From Maioricimonas rarisocia (GTDB taxonomy: Bacteria > Planctomycetota > Planctomycetia > Planctomycetales > Planctomycetaceae), in contig NZ_CP036275.1 in the NCBI RefSeq assembly GCF_007747795.1, positions 5,138,001 to 5,202,000 on the forward strand: a stretch of 64,000 nucleotides of DNA. The letters are read 5' to 3'. A program made the translations under genes and the position numbers. The notes below the pieces were generated by a model, which saw nothing but the letters and a program-made list of their open reading frames with translations, had not been told where the DNA came from and did no database searches. Positions 57,759-64,000 of the stretch are shown in pieces; within the stretch, counting starts at the first letter, position 1; each line of letters opens with the position of its first letter.

Positions 57759-59049
57759 CTTCTCACTTCCCCCATCGCTTCCGGACTGCCTGCCAGGAAA
57801 CGCCAGGCTGGCGTTTCGCGTGAAGTTCCTCCCTGCCACGGTCCAATTGAAGGTGTTCTTCGTACTGCTGGACAAGCCAGCAGTGGCACCTGTCGTCCCC
57901 GTCGCCTGCGGAGCACCGCGACGCTTGCAGTTCTGTGCCTGCTCATCGCATCGAGCTCCGGCGCGGCAGAGCCGGACCTGGAAACGCTGCGTGAATCCTG
58001 CAAGTTGCACGTGCTCGAGCGGACTGCCCCGTGCGCCCTGCAGGTGGTGAAGTTCGAGGTTCTCGGAGCGACTGCAGAGTCCATCAGCGAAGACTCAGCG
58101 ATTGACTTCATTGAGCGCGCGGCCAGTGCGTGGGACGAGCAACAGCACGTGGACAGCGTGGTTGCTCTTTCGTCTGCGCTCGCGGTTCCCGCCGATCGTC
58201 TGCCAGGTATGTGGGTGTCGGGCGCGTTGCGTCAGGACGGGTTCAAGTCCCGCAAGACATTCGAGCCGGGCGTCGTACCTGGTGCCGGGTCATCCAAGTC
58301 CGACGCGGTGGTCGATGGCCTCACCCAGGTGTACTACAACGACTATAGCGTCGGCACCGGGCAGGTGTCGTTTTTCGAACGGGCCGGGTGGTCGTGGGAC
58401 AGACCGTCGGATTTGTTTCCGAACGTAGCGCCTCTGGATTCGATCGTCAGTTCCGACGAAGACAGCGGCATCGTCGTGTGTGAGTCTCCGTCCGGGCGTG
58501 TCCGGTTCCATGCGGCATCCCGGACGATTGAAAGTGTCGATCGTCGCCCCAACGACACGTTCCGCGTCTATCGACGGTTTGCGGACTACATCAAAGAACA
58601 CTCGCCCGTCGCTGGCCCGGTTCTTGACCCCCCGGTTCACCGCATCGGCCAGTTTCCGCAACGGGTCCGTCCACATACTGACACTATACCTGATCGAAAG
58701 TGTGCGCCTTCCGGAGAGTCTGAACGACTCGGAATTCGCCATTCCGGTGCCACGCGGGACGACGGCCGTTCTCTTTCCGCCAGGCAAGATGCAGGATTCT
58801 CTCATGACGACGCGATTGCGCGAAGACCTGGCGGATGCGCGGAACTTCCTTCCGACGTTGCACGAGAAGGCAGCGCGACGACGCTCGAAGACGACTGATC
58901 AGCAGCCGGCTGTCGCGGAACAGCCGCTTCAACCCGCAGATGGGGGCAGTCACTACTGGTGGCTGCTGGGACTGAACGGCGTGGCCCTGTTTATCCTGGG
59001 AACATGCGTGGCTCTGAGGACGAGACGTTCGTCGCAGCAGGGTCGGTAA
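57750..59049 (+). pseudogene. Secreted membrane-anchored protein, frameshifted
   Basis: The first frame (from 57750) reads a signal peptide (LRSTATLAVLCLLIASSSGA-AEPD) and about 220 residues of a secreted domain. At a run of six C (58627-58632) the sequence must move to another frame to continue as TPRFTASASFRNGSVHILTLYLIESVRLPESLNDSEF, then IPVPRGTTAVLFPPGKM and a C-terminal transmembrane helix (YWWLLGLNGVALFILGTCVAL) with a basic end at 59049. So it is one gene broken by one base: real frameshift, or sequencing/assembly error. The N-terminus lies within repeat A and a palindrome (57864-57884), and no good start codon exists after them. The family also includes the gene at 62953. Function unknown. 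Confidence 0.7.
57864..57884. repeat. REP-like palindrome, copy 1
   Basis: ACTGCTGG-ACAAG-CCAGCAGT, a perfect 8-bp inverted repeat, followed by GGCACC. Same core as 62401-62423. It lies inside the 5' end of the frameshifted gene, where it adds the residues VLRTAGQASSGT. Confidence 0.8.
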
Positions 59050-59070
59050 GAATCGCTCACGTCCGACCCT

Positions 59071-59089
59071 TGGGGCGCAATGCGCCCCA
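59071..59089 (+). terminator. GC-rich hairpin after the frameshifted gene
   Basis: TGGGGCGC-AAT-GCGCCCCA, an 8-bp perfect stem with 3-nt loop, 21 bp after the stop at 59049. Likely transcription terminator, although no T tract follows. Confidence 0.55.
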
Positions 59090-59127
59090 GGCTCTGGAAT
59101 GTCACACGCCAAGCGGTGGAGATAACC

Positions 59128-59454
59128 ATGCCAACGGATCGAGGGAATGTGACTACCGTCTGTCTCGTCAGTCTCTTCGCCAGCGCGTCTCTGGCATTCT
59201 CAACGTGTCTTGCCGCAGATGACGATCTGAAGCAGCGGTTTCTCGCGGAAGCGCCGGAAGCATGGAGCCGATACCGTATGCGAGCTGGGCGTATCCACGG
59301 GGCCGTTGACCTGACCCCGAATTCTGTACCAGGGGTTATGAGAGTTCCGGTTGGGGGATGTCGGTGTTCTGCTGCAGTGAGGCCGCAGGCCGATTTCTGT
59401 ATCTCAGCTCAATCATCAGCGAAGCTGTCTAACGCTCAGCTTAGCGAACTGTGA
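59128..59454 (+). pseudogene. Truncated N-terminus of a secreted protein
   Basis: ATG 59128 with GGTGGAGATAACC upstream starts a normal signal peptide (LVSLFASASLAFSTCLA-AD) and DDDLKQRFLAEAPEAWSRYRMRAGRIHGAVDLTPN. This head resembles the region after the signal peptide of the gene at 62953 (LQRIAREEWMRRVSQLHRL). After about residue 70 the similarity stops and the frame runs to TGA at 59454, overlapping the end of the convergent gene. So only the N-terminal part of a paralogue remains, probably cut by insertion of the neighbouring low-GC module. Confidence 0.6.
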
Positions 59455-60433
59455 CGAACTCTTCGGGACAGTCCGTATCGAAAAGGCCTCCGAAACGAAG
59501 CACGCACTCGACGGGCGTTGGTGAAGCCACCGCATCCCGCATTTTCGGGCGAATCAACTCGAAGAGGCCTCTCACGTCCGTGCAGGAGAAATAGATTCGC
59601 GCCTCCCGGTCTTGGTACTCTGCGTCGGCAAATAACCACTCGCTTTCGGTAGCTACCTGAGCTTCCTGCTCAGCCGTGCGAAGCAATTCTTCCAGTGCTT
59701 CGATTTTGCCGCGGATCCATTCGTGCGGATCCGACGGAGACTCGGAATCTTCAATGCCGAGTCGCAAGACGAGCGTCTGCGTGAAACGACCGCTGTCCCG
59801 CAACAGAGCATCCAGGGATTCGTTGCCGATAGCCTTGTAGTTCCCGACCTTTCCCCAGGGCCAAACGCAGCGGAATTCGAAGCCGGCCAAACGATGCACG
59901 GCGACACAATCAACAAATGTTTGCGTCACAAAGACCGTCGCGATCTTTTCAGGAATCCGAAAAATACCCAGCGAGCCAATCGCTGATAGCGACGTCTCAA
60001 AGCGTTCGATGTGTTGAGCGAAGCGGTGGCCCTGATCGTTGTCGACCCAGTCAACCTGCGACCGCTTCTTATCCAGCACGTCAGCCTTGGTGCGCGTGTT
60101 AAACGCGTAGAACTCTCCGGTACTGGCCTGGAGTGGCAAAAGCTCTCCGTTGTCTCGAAGAAGGTCGCCCAGCACATCGACCGCTCGCGAGCTGAATGCT
60201 GGCCAGTTGTTTACACAGGGAAAGTCGTTCTCGACTGAAACGTCACCGATCACTTCTCGAGGCTTCCACACGCTCGCAAGCGACGGAGGTGTCCACTGAA
60301 GTCCTTTTGTCTTTGCATCGCTCGGCAAGTGGTCGAATAGAATGCTTCGGTTCCCAACGACGGACGCCTTGTCTCTGAACACGAATCCCTGGAACCGGGC
60401 GTCGTCAATGATCGGGTGCAACTCGTAGAGCAT
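59441..60433 (-). CDS. Imm11/DUF1629-like protein, putative immunity protein
   Basis: A 330-residue protein, no signal peptide. The N-terminal half (LYELHPIIDDARFQGF..., FRIPEKIATVFVTQTFVDCVAVHRLAGFEFRCVW) resembles DUF1629/Imm11 immunity proteins in layout: a short YELHP head, a binding core, then an FVTxxFxDxxxxxxLxGFEF block. The C-terminal half is acidic and helical and I do not recognise it. ATG 60433 is the first Met before the conserved head. Base composition is visibly lower in GC than neighbours. Forms an operon with the WGR protein 59 bp upstream. The toxin that would pair with it is not in view. Assignment is moderate; other DUF1629-like functions are possible. Confidence 0.55.
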   Translation of the reverse strand: MLYELHPIIDDARFQGFVFRDKASVVGNRSILFDHLPSDAKTKGLQWTPPSLASVWKPREVIGDVSVENDFPCVNNWPAFSSRAVDVLGDLLRDNGELLPLQASTGEFYAFNTRTKADVLDKKRSQVDWVDNDQGHRFAQHIERFETSLSAIGSLGIFRIPEKIATVFVTQTFVDCVAVHRLAGFEFRCVWPWGKVGNYKAIGNESLDALLRDSGRFTQTLVLRLGIEDSESPSDPHEWIRGKIEALEELLRTAEQEAQVATESEWLFADAEYQDREARIYFSCTDVRGLFELIRPKMRDAVASPTPVECVLRFGGLFDTDCPEEFVTVR

Positions 60434-60492
60434 GGTCCTGCAATGCTGCGGTGTAGAATTGTGAGGCGAACGGGGGGCACGACGCATCCGCG

Positions 60493-61638
60493 TTATTGAA
60501 TGCGATAAAGGCTCAAACATCCAAGATCCGTACGCACGGCAAGCTGATCTCCGACAAAATGAACTCCCGATCGTTTGGCGAGATGCTCCAGATGAATCGT
60601 GGCGACAACTTGCGTCTTGTTCAGGTCGAACACGAAGACTTGGTCCCATGACGTTACCGCGAACCAGCGTCGATCGGGGTGCAATGCGAAATCCATACCT
60701 CCCTCTCTTAGCCGAGGGAGCTCAATCGGCGGCTCGACCAGCGACATCGACGGTACATCAAAGAACAGCGGCCCCCAGGGCACACACTCACCAAGCCCGA
60801 TCAACAGATCACCCGTTATGTCGAACTCCAGTTTTTCGATCATGTTGAAGTCGGCTTGTATCTCGCCCAATTCCTTGCCGTCATCGATGCGGAAAAATGA
60901 CAACGCACCAGGCTTCGAGCACACGGCCAAGACGCTCCCGTCCGGGCTGAGCGCCGCGCACAATTGCGGAGCGTGACCGCCGTAACTCTCCGGTTTGCAC
61001 TCAGTCTTAAACACTTGTTCGTCAGCCTGACCATCCTGAACGACCAAGTTCGGCGGATCGAAGAAGACCAATCGGCTTCCGCCGACAGAAAGGCATGATG
61101 CGGGAGCTCCTTTACCATCGGTGATCGCGTCACACTTCTTGGGCGTCTCCGGATGCCAAGACAGAATGCTATGGTCAACGTTCAGCAGCAGACGCCCCAG
61201 TTCCTGCGAATACGACATATCCAAAACGAGCGTTTGCTCGGGTAGTTCCGCCACCACTTCCATCTGCCCGGATGGAGCCAACTTCAATACAGAATCTGTT
61301 GACTGTTCGAATCGCGTCGTGAATAGCCCGTTATTCGACTGCGTTAATGGAAGTGCTCCGGTGTATCCACCTCCTAAATATGTTCGCAGTAAGGGCGCAC
61401 CGGGCTGGGCATCGGGATCGCGCAAGACATAACCTGTTTTCAGTTTCTTCCATTCCTCTTTTTCCAAATACTCGAATGCTTGGTCTGTCGATTTAAACTT
61501 CTTTGCTCGCTGGCGTGGATTCTCTGGCTTACCAGCTTCAATCGTCGCGTCCAAGCCGGTCAGCGTGGACCGCCAAATCTTGCCAGATCCAGGATCCATC
61601 AGCGTTCGGGCTCGACTGGAGTTGGATGGAGTTGGCAT
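60493..61638 (-). CDS. WGR domain-beta-propeller protein
   Basis: A 381-residue cytoplasmic protein. Residues about 12-72 look like a WGR domain: IWRSTLTGLDATIEAGKP, AKKFKSTDQAFEYLEKEEWKKLKTGYV; WGR domains are nucleic-acid- or protein-binding modules also found in PARPs and polymorphic toxin/immunity loci. The rest has propeller-type strands (LCAALSPDGSVLAVCSKPGALSFFRIDDGKELGEI, FALHPDRRWFAVTSWDQVFVFDLNKTQVVATI). No catalytic residues seen. ATG 61638 follows GAGGG; an alternative start at 61719 adds 27 residues. Low GC like its partner downstream. Role unknown; likely binding or protective partner of the Imm11-like protein. Confidence 0.65.
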   Translation of the reverse strand: MPTPSNSSRARTLMDPGSGKIWRSTLTGLDATIEAGKPENPRQRAKKFKSTDQAFEYLEKEEWKKLKTGYVLRDPDAQPGAPLLRTYLGGGYTGALPLTQSNNGLFTTRFEQSTDSVLKLAPSGQMEVVAELPEQTLVLDMSYSQELGRLLLNVDHSILSWHPETPKKCDAITDGKGAPASCLSVGGSRLVFFDPPNLVVQDGQADEQVFKTECKPESYGGHAPQLCAALSPDGSVLAVCSKPGALSFFRIDDGKELGEIQADFNMIEKLEFDITGDLLIGLGECVPWGPLFFDVPSMSLVEPPIELPRLREGGMDFALHPDRRWFAVTSWDQVFVFDLNKTQVVATIHLEHLAKRSGVHFVGDQLAVRTDLGCLSLYRIQ

Positions 61639-62027
61639 GCTCGGGGTGCCCTCGAGTAGGTTCAATCGTGGCGGTAAGGAATTCTGAAGAGCGGACACGG
61701 AATTATAGAGAAGGGGCATGACGCATGCAAAAGCCACCGATGGCCTCGCGAACGCCCGGGGCCTCCCGCAGAGTCTGCTGCCTACACCTCCGTCAAAGGC
61801 ACTTGCCAAGGCATTGGCCAGTTCCCCCACGGTCCTGCTAAGCTACCGAGGATGGACAAACCGACGCATGTTCAGAAAACCGTCTCTTCTCCACTTTTCA
61901 TGGCTGACCTCTCGTTTCGCTGGAGTTTCTCCCTGCCGCATGCCAGCTTGCGCGCATGAATCCTCTCGCTCAGCACTACGCCCTGTTGCTCGGCCTCGAT
62001 GATCACTGTCAGGTCGTGCATGTCGAC

Positions 62028-62093
62028 CTGCCAGAGGGCAGCTGAACGTGTTCTCCACACTGCCGGGCACGCGGGCAGGGGCAGCCGGTGTGG
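62028..62093. repeat. Diverged copy of repeat segment with stem-loop
   Basis: The part 62028-62064 (CTGCCAGAGG...ACACTGCCGG) matches 62371-62406 at most positions. Its palindrome is altered but a stem is kept: CCACAC (62055-62060) with GTGTGG (62088-62093), and CTGCC with GGCAG inside. So the structure seems conserved while the sequence drifted. Confidence 0.6.
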
Positions 62094-62215
62094 CTCGGAG
62101 GCCAGCCTTCGGGCATCGCGGCTGGTACCGGCACGTGGACGTTGTCTGATCATTTATAGACTTTATTGTTGATATCCCGTCGACAGCGGTTTATTCTGTT
62201 TTGAAATCGATTCAG

Positions 62216-62296
62216 ACGTCGCCTCTCTCAGCGGATGTCCATTCGCGGCGACGGCATCACGGGCCAGATTCGGATGAGGGCCGTCCGATGATCAGT
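62216..62296 (+). repeat. 80-bp dispersed repeat, copy B
   Basis: Direct repeat of 57679-57758, differing by one substitution and one single-base indel. It is followed by a different spacer of 104 bases and then the palindrome at 62401. Confidence 0.85.
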
Positions 62297-62400
62297 TTTC
62301 GCTTCACACCGATCACTGCCGCACTGCCGGGAACGAACCCTTCGGGTGCTGATCGGCACAGTCAGCCTCGCTGCCAGGGGGCAGCTGAACGTCTTCTCCG

Positions 62401-62423
62401 CACTGCTGGACAAGCCAGCAGTG
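62401..62423. repeat. REP-like palindrome, copy 2
   Basis: CACTGCTGG-ACAAG-CCAGCAGTG, a perfect 9-bp inverted repeat with a 5-nt loop, followed by GCACCC. Same core as copy 1 at 57864-57884. Confidence 0.85.
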
Positions 62424-62482
62424 GCACCCGGCGAGGCGTCTCGCGTTCCGACAACCGCCAGCTAACAGGATAGGTGACGAAT

Positions 62483-62941
62483 ATGCAGTCTCGTCTTGCG
62501 GCGCTTGTGATCGCTATGTGTGCGATTCTATTTGTGAACACCATTCTCACAACGGACGGACAAGTTCTGGCAGAGTGCGACGAATCGCTTCTCAACATGT
62601 GTTGCGCGGCGAACCAAGGCTGCCCGAATATGCAGTCTGACAACGGCCATGCCGTTGAGCGCACTGGCGTCTGCTACTTGCTACATGGAAGGTATTTACA
62701 AGTTGTTGAATTCCTAACGGTATCGCTCTGCACCGCAACCGAAGAGGTGGAGGGAGCTGTCGACTGGCAATCCTGTGGCTACGATGAGGAAACGGCACAA
62801 CCATGTGCGAACATACAGATCTGGCCTTCTCCCGCGTCTGGTTGCGATGATTCGGGTTTCGAGGTTGACGCCCAACTGATGGTGAAGGAGTGTTGCAACA
62901 ACGACATGGGGCCCGGTTCATCATGCATAATCCAGGTTTGA
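62483..62941 (+). CDS. Small secreted cysteine-rich protein
   Basis: A 152-residue exported protein. Signal peptide about 1-28 (AALVIAMCAILFVNTILTTDG). The mature part holds many Cys (ECDESLLNMCCAANQGCPN, TGVC, SLC, SCGY, QPC, GCDD, ECCNND, SSC), likely several disulfides. I do not recognise the family. ATG 62483 has AGGTGA at a good distance; a GTG nine bases earlier is possible. The start of the next gene lies 11 bp after its stop, so they are probably co-transcribed. It is the first gene after the repeat region. Confidence 0.7.
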   Translation: MQSRLAALVIAMCAILFVNTILTTDGQVLAECDESLLNMCCAANQGCPNMQSDNGHAVERTGVCYLLHGRYLQVVEFLTVSLCTATEEVEGAVDWQSCGYDEETAQPCANIQIWPSPASGCDDSGFEVDAQLMVKECCNNDMGPGSSCIIQV

Positions 62942-62952
62942 GGACGACACTG

Positions 62953-64000
62953 ATGCCGCTGTGCTTTCGCGTTGTCGCTCGGGTGCCGAGATTGCGGGCA
63001 GGCCGCTCAAATTACGGTCCTATCCGGACGAGGAGGGGCGGAAGAGCGCTCGCCGTGGCCGAGACGGCGCTCATTGCTGGTTGGCTGCTTGCAGCCACCG
63101 CACCGCTATATGGATCGCCACGAGGCGACGACACAGCACCGTCTTCGCTCCAGCGAATAGCGCGCGAGGAGTGGATGCGTCGCGTGTCGCAACTGCACCG
63201 ACTGACTGTTTCCTACACGTACCGGGTCGAACGGTTTCCCAGCGACGACGAGTTGGAGCTCAATCGAGATGGTGCGTCGAAGGGAATCTCGATCCGGATA
63301 CCCACGGCCCCCGAAGCAGGTTCGGGCACGTTTGCCGTTGACGGCACGCAATGGATGTTCTCGCAACAGCTTTCCGAGGGCTACGCTGAGCTTCCAGGCC
63401 AGTTTACTGCGTCCCGACAGGCAGCCGTGTTCTCGAATGGGCGGTTTGAGAGGCTCTACCTTCCGGCAGGAAGATCGCAGGCGCAGGGCACGATCGGCAA
63501 CACCCCGCAGCTTGCACGCGACAACCTTGTGGACGTGGCATTGGGCCTGCGTCTCTACAACGGCGATGACTGGGCCGATCGCGACACGGTCGCGTCAGCA
63601 ACGGCCAGCACTGGGAACCGGCCCGGCACAGTTGTGCTTACGTGCACCAGAAGCAACGGGCAACAGCATCAGCTTACGTTTGAGGTGGGAGATGAAGTCG
63701 CGCTCAGCGCATATCGCGGGCTTTCGCCTGGCGGGCAGGCGTTTGCTGATGGCAGCTTCGGTGACTTCGTCATGTGTGGCGACGTGCTTCTACCAGCCAC
63801 GATCCAGTGGACGTTTCTACGTCCGGACGGAACGCCCCGAAAGAAGGTGCTTCTTCAGGCACACTTCAGCGACCACGTTGACTCTCCCTTCCTTATCGAG
63901 TGGCCTCAGGGAGCGCTGGTGCTCGATACACGGACAGGAACTCCCATGCAGGTATCGAGCGGATCTCGAACTCTGGACGACAAGACGCTCTCGGAGGCTG
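62953..64000 (+). CDS. Secreted protein of the same family, incomplete at window edge
   Basis: An open frame starting at ATG 62953 and running off the window end without a stop (at least 349 codons). Basic N-terminus, then a hydrophobic signal-like stretch (LIAGWLLAATAPLYG). The mature part contains LQRIAREEWMRRVSQLHRLTVSYTYRV, FSNGRFERLYLP, SFGDFVMCGDVLLPATIQW and HFSDHVDSPFLIEWPQGALVLDTRTG. The last two patterns match the tail of the frameshifted gene at 57750-59049 (LPESLNDSEFAIPVPRGTTAVLF). The family is unknown to me; probably an envelope protein with a C-terminal anchor lying beyond the window. Confidence 0.75.
   Translation, partial: MPLCFRVVARVPRLRAGRSNYGPIRTRRGGRALAVAETALIAGWLLAATAPLYGSPRGDDTAPSSLQRIAREEWMRRVSQLHRLTVSYTYRVERFPSDDELELNRDGASKGISIRIPTAPEAGSGTFAVDGTQWMFSQQLSEGYAELPGQFTASRQAAVFSNGRFERLYLPAGRSQAQGTIGNTPQLARDNLVDVALGLRLYNGDDWADRDTVASATASTGNRPGTVVLTCTRSNGQQHQLTFEVGDEVALSAYRGLSPGGQAFADGSFGDFVMCGDVLLPATIQWTFLRPDGTPRKKVLLQAHFSDHVDSPFLIEWPQGALVLDTRTGTPMQVSSGSRTLDDKTLSEA

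Larger units (their letters stand above)
61639..62482. other. Gene-free region of repeats
   Basis: Apart from three repeat elements (listed separately) I see no gene here. Short frames through 61718-62002 and 62201-62473 are built from repeat sequence and are not convincing proteins. A stretch at about 62150-62210 is AT-rich compared with the rest and may be the promoter for the small Cys-rich gene or the edge of an insertion. Confidence 0.5.

Noticed and set aside
61718-62002. 94-codon open frame near the WGR gene
   Set aside because: Overlaps the upstream region of the WGR gene, no ribosome site or motif.
62201-62473. 90-codon open frame
   Set aside because: Made of the 80-bp repeat and the palindrome; no independent evidence for a protein.

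Overview
The window looks like chromosomal DNA of a planctomycete (order Planctomycetales). The evidence is the mix of genes: three DUF1559 prepilin-like proteins with the H-X9-DG motif, six large Ser/Thr kinases with fused sensor or scaffold domains (one of them carrying two kinase domains), ECF sigma factors next to those kinases, five secreted sulfatases, a PEP-CTERM protein and a DUF5060 enzyme. GC is high and leaderless-looking gaps are short. I see no tRNA, rRNA, CRISPR array, phage or transposase. Genus cannot be told from the sequence.

Layout. 1-5.1 kb: end of an isochorismatase-like hydrolase, a pirin, a secreted DUF5060/collagen-binding glycosidase-like protein, a small lipoprotein and a DUF1559 protein closed by a strong hairpin. 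5.3-10.7 kb: LysR regulator divergent from a tight catabolic operon (MFS transporter, Gfo/Idh/MocA oxidoreductase, cyclase-type hydrolase, isopropylmalate-dehydrogenase-type enzyme). 10.9-21.1 kb: DinB protein, then a signalling block: kinase with beta-helix-like tail, FHA-kinase, ECF sigma factor, kinase with zinc motif, LRRs and LamG. 21.4-27.8 kb: PEP-CTERM protein, two sulfatases, one fused to a GH43-like domain. 28.4-28.7 kb: relic of a WD40 kinase. 28.8-34.0 kb: a secreted protein of unknown role, then an AraC regulator divergent from three overlapping genes that fit hydroxyproline breakdown (DHDPS-type deaminase, proline racemase/4-hydroxyproline epimerase, FAD oxidoreductase). 34.1-38.7 kb: three sulfatases on the minus strand. 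39-43.2 kb: GYF-like membrane protein, GT39-like membrane protein, DUF1559 protein, alpha/beta hydrolase. 43.2-57.6 kb: second signalling block: a tandem-kinase receptor with an NMT1/SsuA-like binding protein domain, an ECF sigma factor, a WD40 kinase, two related small secreted proteins, a DUF1559 protein, and a kinase-AAA-TPR protein.

57.6-64.0 kb is different: near-identical 80-bp repeats and REP-like palindromes, a frameshifted gene and a truncated gene related to the incomplete gene at the right edge, and a two-gene module of visibly lower GC (an Imm11/DUF1629-like protein and a WGR-propeller protein). This looks like a recently rearranged or acquired segment.

Working together: the sulfatases, GH43 and DUF5060 proteins point to growth on sulfated polysaccharides; the racemase cluster with the DUF5060/collagen-binding-type protein suggests use of hydroxyproline-containing protein or glycoprotein (inference). 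The kinases and ECF factors are likely the sensing layer. Protein families were recognised by eye; no database search was run.
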